From NCBI GenBank assembly GCA_023227945.1, contig JALOCC010000004.1:1-64000 (forward strand): a DNA stretch of 64,000 nucleotides, read 5' to 3'. The stretch comes from Candidatus Omnitrophota bacterium. Its GTDB lineage: Bacteria; Omnitrophota; Gorgyraeia; Duberdicusellales; 4484-171. Below are positions 18,244 through 27,069 of this stretch, piece by piece. A model generated the notes under the pieces. It was given only the letters and a program-made list of their open reading frames with translations. It searched no databases and was not told the origin of the DNA. How positions within the stretch are numbered: position 1 is the stretch's first letter; each line of letters starts with the position of its first letter. The position numbers were made by a program, and so were the translations under genes.

Positions 18244-19197
18244 TCAATTCTGGTGCCAATATATAATTTTTTTTGCGTCACGATTAAAAACAGTGCTTAC
18301 CTGCTTTAAGGTATCTTTTGTAACTGCCTGTGCGTTAATTCTAAAATAATCGGATTTTACATCCAAAAACGCACTTATTTTATTCCAAAGAGAAAGCTCA
18401 TTAGTATCAAAACCAGCATCGAAGCTAATGCTAATTATGTCTTTAAAAAAGCTTTTTTCTTCGCGCAATTTTATAATCTTTTCGGTAAGGCGCTCGGCCG
18501 TTAATTTTTCTTCCCCGGTTTCTGCATTAGCCTTTGCAAGAATAAGTAAGGCTTCTTCTTGTGCCGTATTGATATTTAATTTTCCATCGCTATAAACAGT
18601 TATTAAATCTTCTATGGTATCGTATACTTCATGGGCTTTTTGCCTGTCTTTATAAAAATACTCTAATACCAGGAGAAGCTCTTCTTTGGCCGACAAAGGC
18701 GCGTTTTTAAATATTTTTTTCTCCTCGCCGGATTCTACATTTGAACTAATCCACTCTCTAAATAATTTAGAAAAATCTTTTGCATCCGTATCAAATCCCT
18801 TTGAATTAAACAATTCCTCTACCACTCTGATACCGGAATTATTTATGTCGATTTTGCTTTGCTCATCCATTACACCGAATACCTCTTTGCCTTCAGTATT
18901 CGTATAACCTATTGTGCAGAATTCTTTTTTGTCTTCATTTGGAGAAATTTTGCCAAATATTTGTTCATTATCAGACCAGCTCTCGGAAAGTGCATCATAA
19001 TCATTTGTATCTCCCGTAAGCTCATGCAATGCACGATTTATGCCGGCATTTGTAAGGCAGGAAGCCTCAAGACCGTCTTTTTGATATCGCGAAAGCCTTA
19101 ACACTATTTGGGCACGAAAACCTAAGCTTAATGCGAATATGACAAGTATTGCCAAAATCCATGAGCTTACCAGCAAAATTGAACCTTTCTTACGCAT
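18244..19197 (-). CDS. gspK: Type II secretion minor pseudopilin GspK
   Basis: Tip pseudopilin, 317 residues. The N-terminal KKGSILLVSSWILAILVIFA helix resembles the GspK prepilin segment (GSILLVxxWxLAILxVFA). The large globular domain contains NINTAQEEALLIL, the helix-hairpin-helix-like NINTA segment typical of GspK, and GVMDEQSKIDIN. GspK is unusual among pseudopilins in lacking Glu5, and none is evident here. It is followed after six bases by no new ribosome binding site; gspJ precedes it by five bases, so the genes are coupled. Confidence 0.88.
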   Translation of the reverse strand: MRKKGSILLVSSWILAILVIFALSLGFRAQIVLRLSRYQKDGLEASCLTNAGINRALHELTGDTNDYDALSESWSDNEQIFGKISPNEDKKEFCTIGYTNTEGKEVFGVMDEQSKIDINNSGIRVVEELFNSKGFDTDAKDFSKLFREWISSNVESGEEKKIFKNAPLSAKEELLLVLEYFYKDRQKAHEVYDTIEDLITVYSDGKLNINTAQEEALLILAKANAETGEEKLTAERLTEKIIKLREEKSFFKDIISISFDAGFDTNELSLWNKISAFLDVKSDYFRINAQAVTKDTLKQVSTVFNRDAKKIIYWHQN

Positions 19198-19202
19198 AAA
19201 TC

Positions 19203-19844
19203 CTATTTTTCTTCGGCGGCAAACACATTCCCTTGCGCTAAAGCTATTGTTTTTGTAAACTCCAACAATCCTTGCTGCTTTGCCCCTCTATCTATCAGCA
19301 ACAATTTAATCTTAACCGCAAGCGGTAGGCCTTGGGCTTGTTCATCTTTTTGAGGCCAGACATTCTGCCATACAATATTTGCTCGGTCGTCATCGCTCAG
19401 GTATGCATATTCGAAATCTATATTCTTAACGCTACTTGAAAAATCCTGCGCTTCTATATTTTCGTCATCGGTCATCGCGGCTAATCCGTTATATGTTCTA
19501 CGCTTAAGCGTACTGCCCTCCAGATAATATTTTATCCGGCATAAATCGCTATACTGCTTATCTTTATCGTAAATTTCCGATATATTAAAAAAATCCAAAG
19601 TCGACGAACTGCCCTTAAAAAAACTTGATTCTTCCGAGTAAGCAAAAGAGTTTCTTAAATCTGCCTCAATCCGGTTTAAGATTATGCGCGCTTCTTGATA
19701 AGTATCAAAAACAGAATCTATTTTTTTATAAGCCAGGATTCCGGTATTAAATGCAGAGTATACGCTTAAGATAACCAGCGTAATAATCGTAACTGCAATT
19801 AGAAGCTCAATAAGGGTAAAACTTTTCTTGTTTATAGTGCTCAT
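19203..19844 (-). CDS. gspJ: Type II secretion minor pseudopilin GspJ
   Basis: A 213-residue pseudopilin with prepilin motif KSFTLIELLIAVTIITLVIL (cleavage before F, Glu5 present) and a C-terminal beta-rich domain. The segment RIILNRIEADLRNSFAY after the first helix and FEYAYLSDD fit GspJ. The gene sits five to six bases from gspI upstream and gspK downstream. It is processed by a prepilin peptidase that is not encoded in this window. Confidence 0.85.
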   Translation of the reverse strand: MSTINKKSFTLIELLIAVTIITLVILSVYSAFNTGILAYKKIDSVFDTYQEARIILNRIEADLRNSFAYSEESSFFKGSSSTLDFFNISEIYDKDKQYSDLCRIKYYLEGSTLKRRTYNGLAAMTDDENIEAQDFSSSVKNIDFEYAYLSDDDRANIVWQNVWPQKDEQAQGLPLAVKIKLLLIDRGAKQQGLLEFTKTIALAQGNVFAAEEK

Positions 19845-19850
19845 TGATAA

Positions 19851-20228
19851 TCAGCCTTCTGGCGTAAGATAAGTTACAAAATCAACGCTATGAGAATTCT
19901 TTCTATCTTTCGGCCAGGAAACAGAAACATTTAATTTGCTGAGGCCTTCTATGCCTGTTCGTGAAATTTCGTATTTGACATTAAATTCTCTATTTTGCAC
20001 CTTTATTGTTTCAAGGCCTGAATTTTCCGGAAGTATTTTTTGTTTTTGCATTTCTTCTATTTGCCAAAACTTATCTTCTACTAAAAAAGAAGCCAGCATA
20101 ATATTCTGGCTTAAATTTGCCGCAGAAAGTGAAGTCATAAAGCCACGGAAGACAAAAACAATTCCTCCTGTGAGAATTGCAACCGTAACCAGCACTTCAA
20201 TCAACGAGATAGCTTTATTTTTTTTCAT
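19851..20228 (-). CDS. gspI: Type II secretion minor pseudopilin GspI
   Basis: A 125-residue pseudopilin. The prepilin motif is KAISLIEVLVTVAILTGGIV with Glu5. The downstream helix NIMLASFLVEDKFWQIEEM matches GspI (LAxxLAxxKLxEle). A short beta domain follows (FNVKYEISRTGIEGLSKLNV). The gene order H-I-J-K is standard for the pseudopilus tip complex. Confidence 0.85.
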   Translation of the reverse strand: MKKNKAISLIEVLVTVAILTGGIVFVFRGFMTSLSAANLSQNIMLASFLVEDKFWQIEEMQKQKILPENSGLETIKVQNREFNVKYEISRTGIEGLSKLNVSVSWPKDRKNSHSVDFVTYLTPEG

Positions 20229-20240
20229 ATCTAGCCAATA

Positions 20241-20312
20241 TGTATCGCGTCGTACGTAACATGTAACACGTTTTTAGAGACGCGATACCTGTTACCTGAT
20301 ACGTGGTACGGA
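20241..20312. repeat. Intergenic word palindrome, CGTAACATGTAACACG family
   Basis: Between gspH and gspI. ATCGCGTCGTACGTAAC and ATGTAACACG on the left; GCGATACCTGTTACCTGATACGTGGTACG on the right. Confidence 0.72.
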
Positions 20313-20325
20313 TTATCATCTTTCC

Positions 20326-20817
20326 TCACTTTATCTGTATTGCCGTACCTGTTCCTTTAAATATTAACGTCATTTCTTTGCCGAATTGATTTTTAAAAAC
20401 TATTGTTGTATTGTCTAAACTTGCATCTGGATAAAAAAATATATTCGTCCTATCTGCCGGTTCAGAATAAACTTCTGCATCCAACGGCAGTTTATATGCC
20501 TTGGCAAATCTTTTTTCTACAGGCACGAATTCTCCGTTTTTGTTTTTATATTTGACTAAAAAGACCGTATTATCACCCTGCTCTTGCACGATATCCAGGC
20601 GATATATCCGGCGATAGCATATTGCGCTTATCTGCAAATACTTTGCAAGATAGTAAATATCTTTAGCAAAACTATCCAGCTGAAAATTGCTGTAGGCAAT
20701 TTTCAAGTTGGGCATAACTGCACCGGACAATATACCGATGATTACGATGACAATAAGCAATTCTATGAACGTAAACCCCTTGCATCTACTATAGTTAATT
20801 TTTTGTATGCTTTGCAT
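20326..20817 (-). CDS. gspH: Type II secretion pseudopilin GspH-like
   Basis: A 163-residue pseudopilin. The prepilin motif is KGFTFIELLIVIVIIGILSG with Glu5, followed by the helix NFQLDSFAKDIYYLAKYLQ, as in the GspH/FimT family. The C-terminal beta domain (YRLDIVQEQGDNTVFLV, DASLDNTTIVF) resembles GspH. Position between gspG and gspI agrees. Confidence 0.82.
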   Translation of the reverse strand: MQSIQKINYSRCKGFTFIELLIVIVIIGILSGAVMPNLKIAYSNFQLDSFAKDIYYLAKYLQISAICYRRIYRLDIVQEQGDNTVFLVKYKNKNGEFVPVEKRFAKAYKLPLDAEVYSEPADRTNIFFYPDASLDNTTIVFKNQFGKEMTLIFKGTGTAIQIK

Positions 20818-20825
20818 AAAATATA

Positions 20826-21005
20826 CTGCGGTTACGTTTTACGTCTATCGGTTGCCTGCCCGCCACAGGCGGGCGAGCTCGTTTCGTTTCTCGTTTATCG
20901 GTTGCGTCTTAATGACGACTTACACTTAACGCAACCGATACGAGCGGCGTAATCGCAACTGTTTAACTTCTTTATGTTCTCTGTCCTCTGTTATCTGTTC
21001 TCTGT
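20826..21005. repeat. Intergenic word palindromes between gspG and gspH
   Basis: A 187-bp gap. The first element uses GGTTACGTTTTACG / TATCGGTTGC words around a CTGCCCGCCacaGGCGGGCGAGC hairpin. Its right half (CGCAACCGATACGAGCGGCG) pairs with TATCGGTTGC. A second half-array of CTCTGTCCTCTGTTATCTG lies at 20972-21005 and reaches the gspG stop. Confidence 0.7.
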
Positions 21006-21433
21006 TAATTACAAATATCATCTTCGGTCTTCACCTCATCCGGGCCTTTACTGCAGAGCTTATAATCTTTATCTTCAGTAGCTTCAAGGCTATACTCATA
21101 CTCTCTTCCCCAAGGGTCTTTGGCTTCTTTTTTTAAATAAGGCCCTTTCCAGCCGGTTGCGCCCGGGTCAGTTTTTAGTTCGCTTAAAGTATTTGGGTAA
21201 TGGCCGATATCCATTTCATATAAATCTAAAACAGTTGCCAGGTTAGCGTCTACATCTGCTTTGGCAGCGACAATTCTTGCCTGCTCTGAACGGCCTACAA
21301 GCCGCGGCATTACCATTGCCGCAAGCACACCGATTATGATCACAACAAGCATCAGCTCTATTAATGTAAACCCACGGGTACGGCTACGATTAAGAAATTT
21401 TAAGCGGCTTTGCGAAAATTTATACCTTCTCAT
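21005..21433 (-). CDS. gspG: Type II secretion major pseudopilin GspG
   Basis: Main pseudopilus subunit, 142 residues. The prepilin motif is RGFTLIELMLVVIIIGVLAA with Glu5, then the conserved proline of VMPRLVG. The C-terminal domain shows the GspG calcium-site style segment DPWGREYEYSL and YPNTLSELKTDPGATGWKGP. ATG 21433 (MRRYKFSQS) has AAGGAG seven bases upstream. A longer frame upstream only reads palindrome sequence. Confidence 0.93.
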   Translation of the reverse strand: MRRYKFSQSRLKFLNRSRTRGFTLIELMLVVIIIGVLAAMVMPRLVGRSEQARIVAAKADVDANLATVLDLYEMDIGHYPNTLSELKTDPGATGWKGPYLKKEAKDPWGREYEYSLEATEDKDYKLCSKGPDEVKTEDDICN

Positions 21434-21450
21434 AAGACTCCTTTTTTTGT

Positions 21451-21543
21451 TACGCAGATAATCACAGATTCGTAAGCAGATGATCACAGATAAATTCATC
21501 TGCGATCATCTGCGATTTGCCATCTGTGATCATCTGTGTTTCT
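21451..21543. repeat. Intergenic word palindrome, CAGATGATCACAGAT family
   Basis: Between gspF and gspG. GCAGATAATCACAGATT and GCAGATGATCACAGAT words on the left; CTGCGATCATCTGCGAT and CTGTGATCATCTGTGT on the right. Confidence 0.78.
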
Positions 21544-21628
21544 GCTATCGCTATCCAAGTAGAGAGTAAAATTTGTTAATAAACAAATAATATAATATTC
21601 AAAACATTCACCGGGCTTTTTAAGGTTT

Positions 21629-22834
21629 TTACCTCGCTGTCAGATTAATCTGGAATATCGGCAGCAACATAGCCAGGACAATAAAACCTACGACTACACC
21701 CATAACTAAAATAATAACCGGCTCAATCAGCCTGCTTATAGCCTTAAGCGACCGGTCAACATCTCTTTCGTATTCATCGGCAACACGCATAAGGGATTTT
21801 TCCAAACTTCCTCCTTCTTCACCTACCGCTACTATGTTCGTTACAAAAGAAGGAAAAAGTTTTGAACCGTTTAAGCATTTTGAAAAGCTTAAACCGTCAG
21901 TTATCTGTTTTTTAAACTTTTCGAGTTCGTTTTTTAAGATTTGATTCCCTATAATGGCAATTGTAACGTTTAAAGCTGAAACAACAGCCAAGCCGCTTGA
22001 AATAAGAAGGGAAAGCGTGCGCGACAGCCTTGCGATTTCGCTTTTTAAGACAATTTCTCCGGCCATTGGAATTTTCAATTTAAATCTATCGATAAAAAGC
22101 TTTCCCTGGTTAGTTTTAACCGCACGCTGCAGGGAAAATATAACCAAAAAAATTACGGCAAAAATTATCCACCAGTAATGAGTGAAAAATACTGAAACAT
22201 TTATGAGGATTTTTGTAGGTATAGGCAAGGCTTGCCCCAAATCTTCAAACATAGTAACCAGCTTAGGAATAACAAAGCCCATTAAGACTGACACAGTTAA
22301 AACGCCCACAACAGCAATAAAAAGAGGGTAAGTAAGGCTTGCGCGAAGTGACGCTCTAAATTCTTCGTCCTTTTCGAAAAATTCCGCAAGGCTTTTTATG
22401 ACTTTTTCTAAATTTCCGCTGGCTTCACCTGAATGGATGATTGAAGTATAGAGATTTGAGAAAATATTGTCGTAAAGATTAAGACTTTCGGAAAGAGATT
22501 TTCCGTCTTTTATTTTGACGCTTACATCCGTAAGGACAGCTTTAAAATATTTATTCGAAGTCTGATTGGTTACTATATTTAAACTATCAAGAATATTTAC
22601 TCCTGATTCTATAAGGCTTGAGAGCTGGCGGGTAAAAATAACCAAATCCTTTCTTGAAACTTTTTTAAAATAACTCTTTTGTTTATCCAGATAACTATTT
22701 TCCGGTTTGACAGATACGGGAAAATAGCCCATTTCAAGCAGCTTATTTATAGCTGCTTGCTCTGATTCAACATCTATAACCGACTGCATTAATTCTCCCG
22801 GATTTGACTTTGCAGTGTAGATGTATTTAGGCAT
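21629..22834 (-). CDS. gspF: Type II secretion inner-membrane platform protein GspF
   Basis: Polytopic platform protein, 401 residues from ATG 22834 (MPKYIYTAKS). It has two T2SF helical domains (VFTRQLSSLIESGVNILDSL, RLSRTLSLLISSGLAVVSAL), each ended by GEASGNLEKV or GEEGGSLEKS. Membrane helices lie near 165-190, 215-235 and at the C-terminus (VIILVMGVVVGFIVLAML). It couples the GspE motor to the pseudopilus. Upstream in-frame codons read repeat sequence and have no ribosome binding site, so the start is a judgement. Confidence 0.93.
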   Translation of the reverse strand: MPKYIYTAKSNPGELMQSVIDVESEQAAINKLLEMGYFPVSVKPENSYLDKQKSYFKKVSRKDLVIFTRQLSSLIESGVNILDSLNIVTNQTSNKYFKAVLTDVSVKIKDGKSLSESLNLYDNIFSNLYTSIIHSGEASGNLEKVIKSLAEFFEKDEEFRASLRASLTYPLFIAVVGVLTVSVLMGFVIPKLVTMFEDLGQALPIPTKILINVSVFFTHYWWIIFAVIFLVIFSLQRAVKTNQGKLFIDRFKLKIPMAGEIVLKSEIARLSRTLSLLISSGLAVVSALNVTIAIIGNQILKNELEKFKKQITDGLSFSKCLNGSKLFPSFVTNIVAVGEEGGSLEKSLMRVADEYERDVDRSLKAISRLIEPVIILVMGVVVGFIVLAMLLPIFQINLTAR

Positions 22835-22835
22835 A

Positions 22836-22911
22836 TTTATTCGCATAGCGCATAGCATAAGAATCATTTTTTACGCTATGCGCTTTGTGCCATGCGCTAT
22901 GCGCCGTCCTT
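22836..22911. repeat. Intergenic word palindrome, GCATAGCGCATAGC family
   Basis: Between gspE and gspF. GCATAGCGCATAGCATAAG on the left; TACGCTATGCGCTTTGTG and CATGCGCTATGCGCC on the right. Its right end overlaps the last codons of gspE. Confidence 0.75.
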
Positions 22912-24606
22912 CTGCGTTACCCTAAAAACCTCAGCAAAGGTAGTAACACCCTGCCAAACCTTTCTTAATCCATCCTGACGAAGCGTATGCATACCGCAAG
23001 ATATTGCTTTTTGTTTTATTGCCTGAGCTGATCCTCTTTTTAAAACCATCTCCCGGATTGATTCCGTCATGACTAATATTTCATAAATAGCAGTCCTGCC
23101 TTTATAACCGGTAAACCTGCACTCGGCGCAGCCTTTTCCTTCATACAATTGCACATCTTTTTTGATAATTTCGCTGTTGCCTATTTGTCCGGTTATCGCT
23201 TTTCTTTTATGTTCATCAAGCTTACATTTACAGCTTGGACAAATAACCCTGACCAGTCTTTGTGCAATCAGGCATTCAAGGCTTGAAGAAACCAGGAAAG
23301 GCTCAATACCCATATCTAACAACCTGGTCACTGCTCCTGCTGCATCATTTGTATGCAGGGTTGAAAATACAAGATGGCCTGTTAAAGCTGCGCGTATTGC
23401 AATTTCCGCAGTCTCATAATCTCTTACTTCACCTACCATCATTGCATCAGGATCGTGCCGCAACATATGCCTAAGGGCGGTTGCGAAGGTAAGCCCTATT
23501 TTTGGAAAAATCTGGATTTGGTTTACTCCTTTTAATTGATACTCTACGGGGTCTTCAATAGTAATTATTTTTACATTTTCAGAATTTATGTGCGATAACG
23601 CTGCATACAGAGTCGTAGACTTTCCGCTTCCTGTAGGACCGGTTACAAAAACTATGCCGTGCGGCTTCTTTATCATTTCTTCCATAATTTTTAAATCTTT
23701 ATCGAGCAATCCCAGACTTTCCAAATCAAGAAAGAGCTTTGAACCCAATATCCTCATGTGCACTGCTTCGCCGAATGTTGTAGGTATTGTTGATATACGT
23801 AAATCCAGCTCTTCCTCTTTGATTTTTATCTTGATACGGCCATCCTGCGGCAGGCGGCGCTCGGCAATATTCATTTGCGCCATAACTTTGATACGCGAAA
23901 CTATTGCGTGATGAAAATGTTTTATCGCTTCAGGTATATTTATGTTATACAGCACGCCGTCAATTCTAAAACGCACGCGTAATTCATCCTGAAATGGTTC
24001 GATATGTATGTCAGTAGCTCTGTCTTTAACAGCTTCTGAAAGTATCTGGTTTACAAATTTAACTATGGACGCATCTTGTGCAAAAGCTGCAACATCTTCT
24101 ATTCCCGCTTTTTCCTCGATAATTCTACCTGACGGCTTCTCGGCAATAATTTTTTCCAAAGTATCTGCGCCTACACCATAATATTTCCTTATAGCTTCTT
24201 CTATTTCCGGCTCGCTGGAAAGCGCAGCTTTTACTTCAAGCCCAACCAAAAGCCTTATGTCATCTATGGTACGTATATCCAAAGGGTTGGCCATGGCTAT
24301 GGTGATAGTCTGATTTTCAAATTCTATGGGAATTATTTTATAGTGGCTTGCGAATTTGGCAGGCACTTTACCTATAACAAGGGGGTCTATATGTTTATCT
24401 TTTAATTCAATATAAGCTACACCTAATTGTTCGGCTAATATTTCAAAAATTTTCTCCTGCGAAGCAAAACCTAACTTTACCAAGATTGCGCAGATAAGTC
24501 CCCCACACTTTTTCTGCTCTGCAAGGCCCATCTCAAGCTGTTCAAGCGAAATTATACCTTTCTCGATAAGAACTTTTCCGACAAGAACTTCGTCTTTTAC
24601 TGGCAT
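22897..24606 (-). CDS. gspE: Type II secretion/pilus assembly ATPase GspE
   Basis: Cytoplasmic motor, 569 residues. The N-terminal T2SSE_N domain (LGVAYIELKDKHIDPLVI) is followed by a linker and the ATPase core. The Walker A motif is VTGPTGSGKSTT near 322. Also visible are the Asp box (ATDIHIEP), Walker B (DAMMVGEVRD) and His box (LVFSTLHTNDA). A tetracysteine zinc site (CPSC...CAEC) is typical of GspE/PilB. It is the first gene of the 13-gene operon. A promoter with a LacI-type operator lies 200 bp upstream. The first 24 coding bases are duplicated at 25017-25040. Confidence 0.96.
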   Translation of the reverse strand: MPVKDEVLVGKVLIEKGIISLEQLEMGLAEQKKCGGLICAILVKLGFASQEKIFEILAEQLGVAYIELKDKHIDPLVIGKVPAKFASHYKIIPIEFENQTITIAMANPLDIRTIDDIRLLVGLEVKAALSSEPEIEEAIRKYYGVGADTLEKIIAEKPSGRIIEEKAGIEDVAAFAQDASIVKFVNQILSEAVKDRATDIHIEPFQDELRVRFRIDGVLYNINIPEAIKHFHHAIVSRIKVMAQMNIAERRLPQDGRIKIKIKEEELDLRISTIPTTFGEAVHMRILGSKLFLDLESLGLLDKDLKIMEEMIKKPHGIVFVTGPTGSGKSTTLYAALSHINSENVKIITIEDPVEYQLKGVNQIQIFPKIGLTFATALRHMLRHDPDAMMVGEVRDYETAEIAIRAALTGHLVFSTLHTNDAAGAVTRLLDMGIEPFLVSSSLECLIAQRLVRVICPSCKCKLDEHKRKAITGQIGNSEIIKKDVQLYEGKGCAECRFTGYKGRTAIYEILVMTESIREMVLKRGSAQAIKQKAISCGMHTLRQDGLRKVWQGVTTFAEVFRVTQKDGA

Positions 24607-24690
24607 ATTAATCTAAACGTTTGAACTTGCTATTTCCTCTTTTCACCGCCCAGGAAGGGAAACAGTATAAATACCTTGGTAATTGGTTAA

Positions 24691-24796
24691 TGTGTCCCCG
24701 AAATTACTCTTTGCCCTTTTATCCCGGATTCCGTGGCTTCCTCATTATCCGCAAAATGATACTCGGCAAGAGCTTGTTATCAATTCCGGGGACCCA
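24691..24796. repeat. REP-like unit with GGGGAC inverted ends
   Basis: The ends TGTGTCCCCGAAATTA and CAATTCCGGGGACCC are imperfect inverted repeats 106 bp apart. The form AATTCxGGGGACACA is common beside Y1-type (REP-associated) transposases. A single end of the same type is at 30611-30628. No transposase is present. Confidence 0.6.
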
Positions 24797-24806
24797 TAAC
24801 AATCAT

Positions 24807-24854
24807 TGAAAACGCTAACAATTTTGGTATAGCATAAATTTGATGATTTGTCAA
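24807..24854 (-). promoter_or_regulatory. gspE operon promoter with LacI-type operator
   Basis: -35 TTGACA (24849-24854), a 17-bp spacer, -10 TATACC (24826-24831), then the 14-bp TGTTAGCGTTTTCA (24807-24820) over the expected start site. It is about 87% identical over 72 bp to 40742-40813, which has the same spacing at every element. Confidence 0.78.
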
Positions 24855-24877
24855 ATTTATTTTTGCCTTTTATCAAA

Positions 24878-24997
24878 TTAGAAGATTGAGCTTCTTCCCT
24901 TTTGAGGCGTTGCTATGGTCTTTTTATAGTTGCGGCAGGAAATATAAAAACTGGTATGACTGTTTTTTAAGTGCGATTTTCTGCATTTTGGGCAATC
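24878..24997 (-). pseudogene. Relic of a zinc-ribbon protein
   Basis: An open stretch of 39 codons with no start, ending in TAA just upstream of the gspE promoter. It begins DCPKCRKSH and contains SFYISCRNYKK, as if a CxxC...CxxC ribbon had lost its last cysteine (CRNY). I do not recognise the family. It may be the tail of a gene deleted when this region was rearranged. Confidence 0.35.
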
Positions 24998-25098
24998 TCA
25001 GAGGAACAATTGCGAAAATAACTTCGTCTTTCACTGGCATGTTAAGCTAATTGTTTAGGATTATTAACTTTAAAGGCTGATTTATTATTTTGTATGGT

Positions 25099-25827
25099 TC
25101 ATTGTTTAATTTTCTTTGCCTTGATAATCAAATGACGGCCAAACAATAATTCTTTTGAGAAAAGGATTTTGTTAATTCTTCGATAGTCTATGCCACCTTT
25201 CTTTAAAGATCGCCGTTCTTTTTGCCAAGCTTGAAACATTATTAGCGGCGATACAACCGAGTAACCAAACCCTTCGTATACACTTGTAAAAATATTTTCT
25301 ACCTTAAACCCGGCCACCGATAATAGATATTCTAACTCATGATAGCGGTATGGAACCAAGTGTAAATTAAAAATAATTTCCTTTGGATTTTTGGCCTGGT
25401 CTAATGGTGGCTCTCTAAAATATTCATAAGCGCCTTCAAAAATAAAACGAAATCTGGATTTAAGATTTAATATATTAGGCGTTGACAATATCAGAGTGCC
25501 TTCATCTTTTAGGATACGATTTACTTCTGCCATAACTGTATAAGGATTGCGTAAGTGTTCTACTATTTCCATAAATAGAACGTAGTCACAATATTTATCA
25601 GGGAAAGGCATTTCTTTAGTCACGTCGCAATGTCGAAACTCAATCTTATTTTTATAACGAAACCGTTTTTCATCTATATCAGCCGCAACAGTACGAAACC
25701 CTAAATCGCTAGCCATTTGTGAATAATCTCCATCGCCACAGCCGATATCTAAAAGGAAAGTTTTCTTCTGTTCTTCTGCTAAAATATTTTTAGTACTTTC
25801 TAATAAAAAATTTTTCTTCTGTTTCAT
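25099..25827 (-). CDS. Class I SAM-dependent methyltransferase
   Basis: A 242-residue methyltransferase. Motif I is FLLDIGCGDGDYS (about 25-37), post-I is FRTVAADID, and motif IV is YCDYVLFMEIVEHL. RILKDEGTLILSTPN gives motif V-VI, the style of the Methyltransf_11/23 group that often modifies lipids, quinones or surface glycans. The substrate is not readable. A GGAAAGGAT site precedes ATG 25827. It is adjacent to an exported protein and a PMT-type glycosyltransferase, so a cell-surface role is plausible. Confidence 0.8.
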   Translation of the reverse strand: MKQKKNFLLESTKNILAEEQKKTFLLDIGCGDGDYSQMASDLGFRTVAADIDEKRFRYKNKIEFRHCDVTKEMPFPDKYCDYVLFMEIVEHLRNPYTVMAEVNRILKDEGTLILSTPNILNLKSRFRFIFEGAYEYFREPPLDQAKNPKEIIFNLHLVPYRYHELEYLLSVAGFKVENIFTSVYEGFGYSVVSPLIMFQAWQKERRSLKKGGIDYRRINKILFSKELLFGRHLIIKAKKIKQ

Positions 25828-25891
25828 TAATATCCTTTCCTTTTTATGTCGATATTTCTATTAATATATTAATATTGAAAAATTATATATG

Positions 25892-27004
25892 TTACCAATA
25901 AACTATTACTAAGCCATTTTGGCCGCCGTCGCCGGTATAAAGGTCTTGATTACTATCCTGCGTACCGCCCCAACCGCCTGAGCCTCCATTACCATAGGAG
26001 CCTAGCTTAATTGGCGCTATTCCTTGCCCTGGGTTCTCCTGAGAACGTCGACTACCCGCAGAACCAGTTAAGTTTAAATTTCCGCCGTTAGAGTTACCGC
26101 CAGCACCCCCATTGGTAGAACAACTCTGGATACCACATGATATGCTACCACCACTGCCGCCAGTAGCGGTTATGTCGGAACCGAAACTACTGTTGCTCCC
26201 AGCAGAACCATTCTGTCCAATGCGACCACCGCTGCCTCCTGAGCCTATAGTGACAGAAATATCACCAACAACATTGACTACTCCTTCTGAATAACCACCC
26301 GATCCACCACCGCTTCCATATGCGGGATGATGGCCCCCGCTCCCACCACCGCCGGCACCCCAAACCTTAACATATACTTTATTTACACCTGTGGGTTTAA
26401 CCCAAGTTCCCGAAGAAGTAAAAACTTGCATTCCCTGAAAACTTGGTCTTTCGTGCCAACCTTTTACGCCACTGCTGTTTGTTCCATAAACTTTATCATT
26501 CCCGGGAGAAACAACATCGCCGGAAAGTTGTAATTGATTGTTATCAACTACAATACTATTCTTTGCCTTTGCGGCTAACGTCCCAGGGACAGCATCATTA
26601 TCGGAAGCTTTAATCTTTTCCGCACTATCCGCCCTTATTGCATATCCGGCTGAAGCCATCTTCTGCCTTGGCGTCATTACTTCATTGCCGACTTTGATTT
26701 CTAAAAAGTAGGGTTTATCGAAAGCAACGTTAAGATTTGCAACTGAGCCCAGGAGAACAGCGAATATGCCTTTGTTGATTATAACTCCGGTTTGTGTTTC
26801 TTCCCAGAGTAAATTGCCAGCAGTTTCTGCATCATATATCCTAAAGGTAAGGTTATATGAGCCGTTTAGAGGTACCCCTCCTGTATCAGTGAGGCGGCCT
26901 TGATAGTTAATGAGATGAGGAACCTCTGCCATGGTGCAATGCACAGGTAATAAAACGCAAACAAGGACAAGCGATACAAGAATGGGAAATAGTTTCTTTT
27001 TCAT
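25892..27004 (-). CDS. Exported protein with glycine-rich C-terminal domain
   Basis: A 370-residue exported protein. A signal peptide (residues 1-26) is followed by a conserved beta domain that starts VPHLINYQGRLTDTGGVPL and continues SYNLTFRIYDAETAGNLLWE. It ends at KPYFLEIKVGNEVMTPRQ. A spacer leads to QVFTSSGTWVKPTGVNKVYV and a tract of GGxGGxGG repeats ending GLVIVYW, the form of the glycine-rich domain of phage-tail-like and adhesive proteins. A GGAGGG site precedes ATG 27004. Its first 54 codons are duplicated at 28807-28998. It may be a surface or adhesive protein. Confidence 0.72.
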   Translation of the reverse strand: MKKKLFPILVSLVLVCVLLPVHCTMAEVPHLINYQGRLTDTGGVPLNGSYNLTFRIYDAETAGNLLWEETQTGVIINKGIFAVLLGSVANLNVAFDKPYFLEIKVGNEVMTPRQKMASAGYAIRADSAEKIKASDNDAVPGTLAAKAKNSIVVDNNQLQLSGDVVSPGNDKVYGTNSSGVKGWHERPSFQGMQVFTSSGTWVKPTGVNKVYVKVWGAGGGGSGGHHPAYGSGGGSGGYSEGVVNVVGDISVTIGSGGSGGRIGQNGSAGSNSSFGSDITATGGSGGSISCGIQSCSTNGGAGGNSNGGNLNLTGSAGSRRSQENPGQGIAPIKLGSYGNGGSGGWGGTQDSNQDLYTGDGGQNGLVIVYW

Positions 27005-27052
27005 TTTTAAACCCTCCGTTTACAAGTTTAATAATATTTGAAAAATAGTAAT
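26843..27052. repeat. Direct repeat, copy 1 (gene start plus leader)
   Basis: About 210 bp covering the first 54 codons and the leader of the glycine-rich protein gene. It matches 28837-29042 at roughly 80% identity in the same orientation. The glycosyltransferase gene lies between. Confidence 0.8.
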
Positions 27053-27069
27053 TTTTAATGGGCTATTTT

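Larger units (their letters stand above)
24607..25098. other. gspE upstream region, 492 bp without an intact gene
   Basis: From gspE outwards it holds a REP-like inverted-repeat unit (24691-24796), the operator and promoter (24807-24854), and an open-frame relic (24878-24997). Then comes a partial copy of the gspE start: 25019-25058 matches 24585-24627, including ATG and eight codons. Confidence 0.7.

Noticed and set aside
18194..18259. Upstream start for the PilM-N gene, and similar extensions of gap, pgk, gspG, gspF and glnS
   Set aside because: The extra codons read intergenic palindromes or leaders; family alignments start at the internal ATG.
24621..24809. A plus-strand 62-codon frame in the gspE leader
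   Set aside because: It spans the REP-like unit and the operator and has no ribosome site or domain.
25892..27004. Prophage tail region suggested by the glycine-rich domain
   Set aside because: No other phage genes are present; the N-terminal signal peptide and domain fit an exported bacterial protein.
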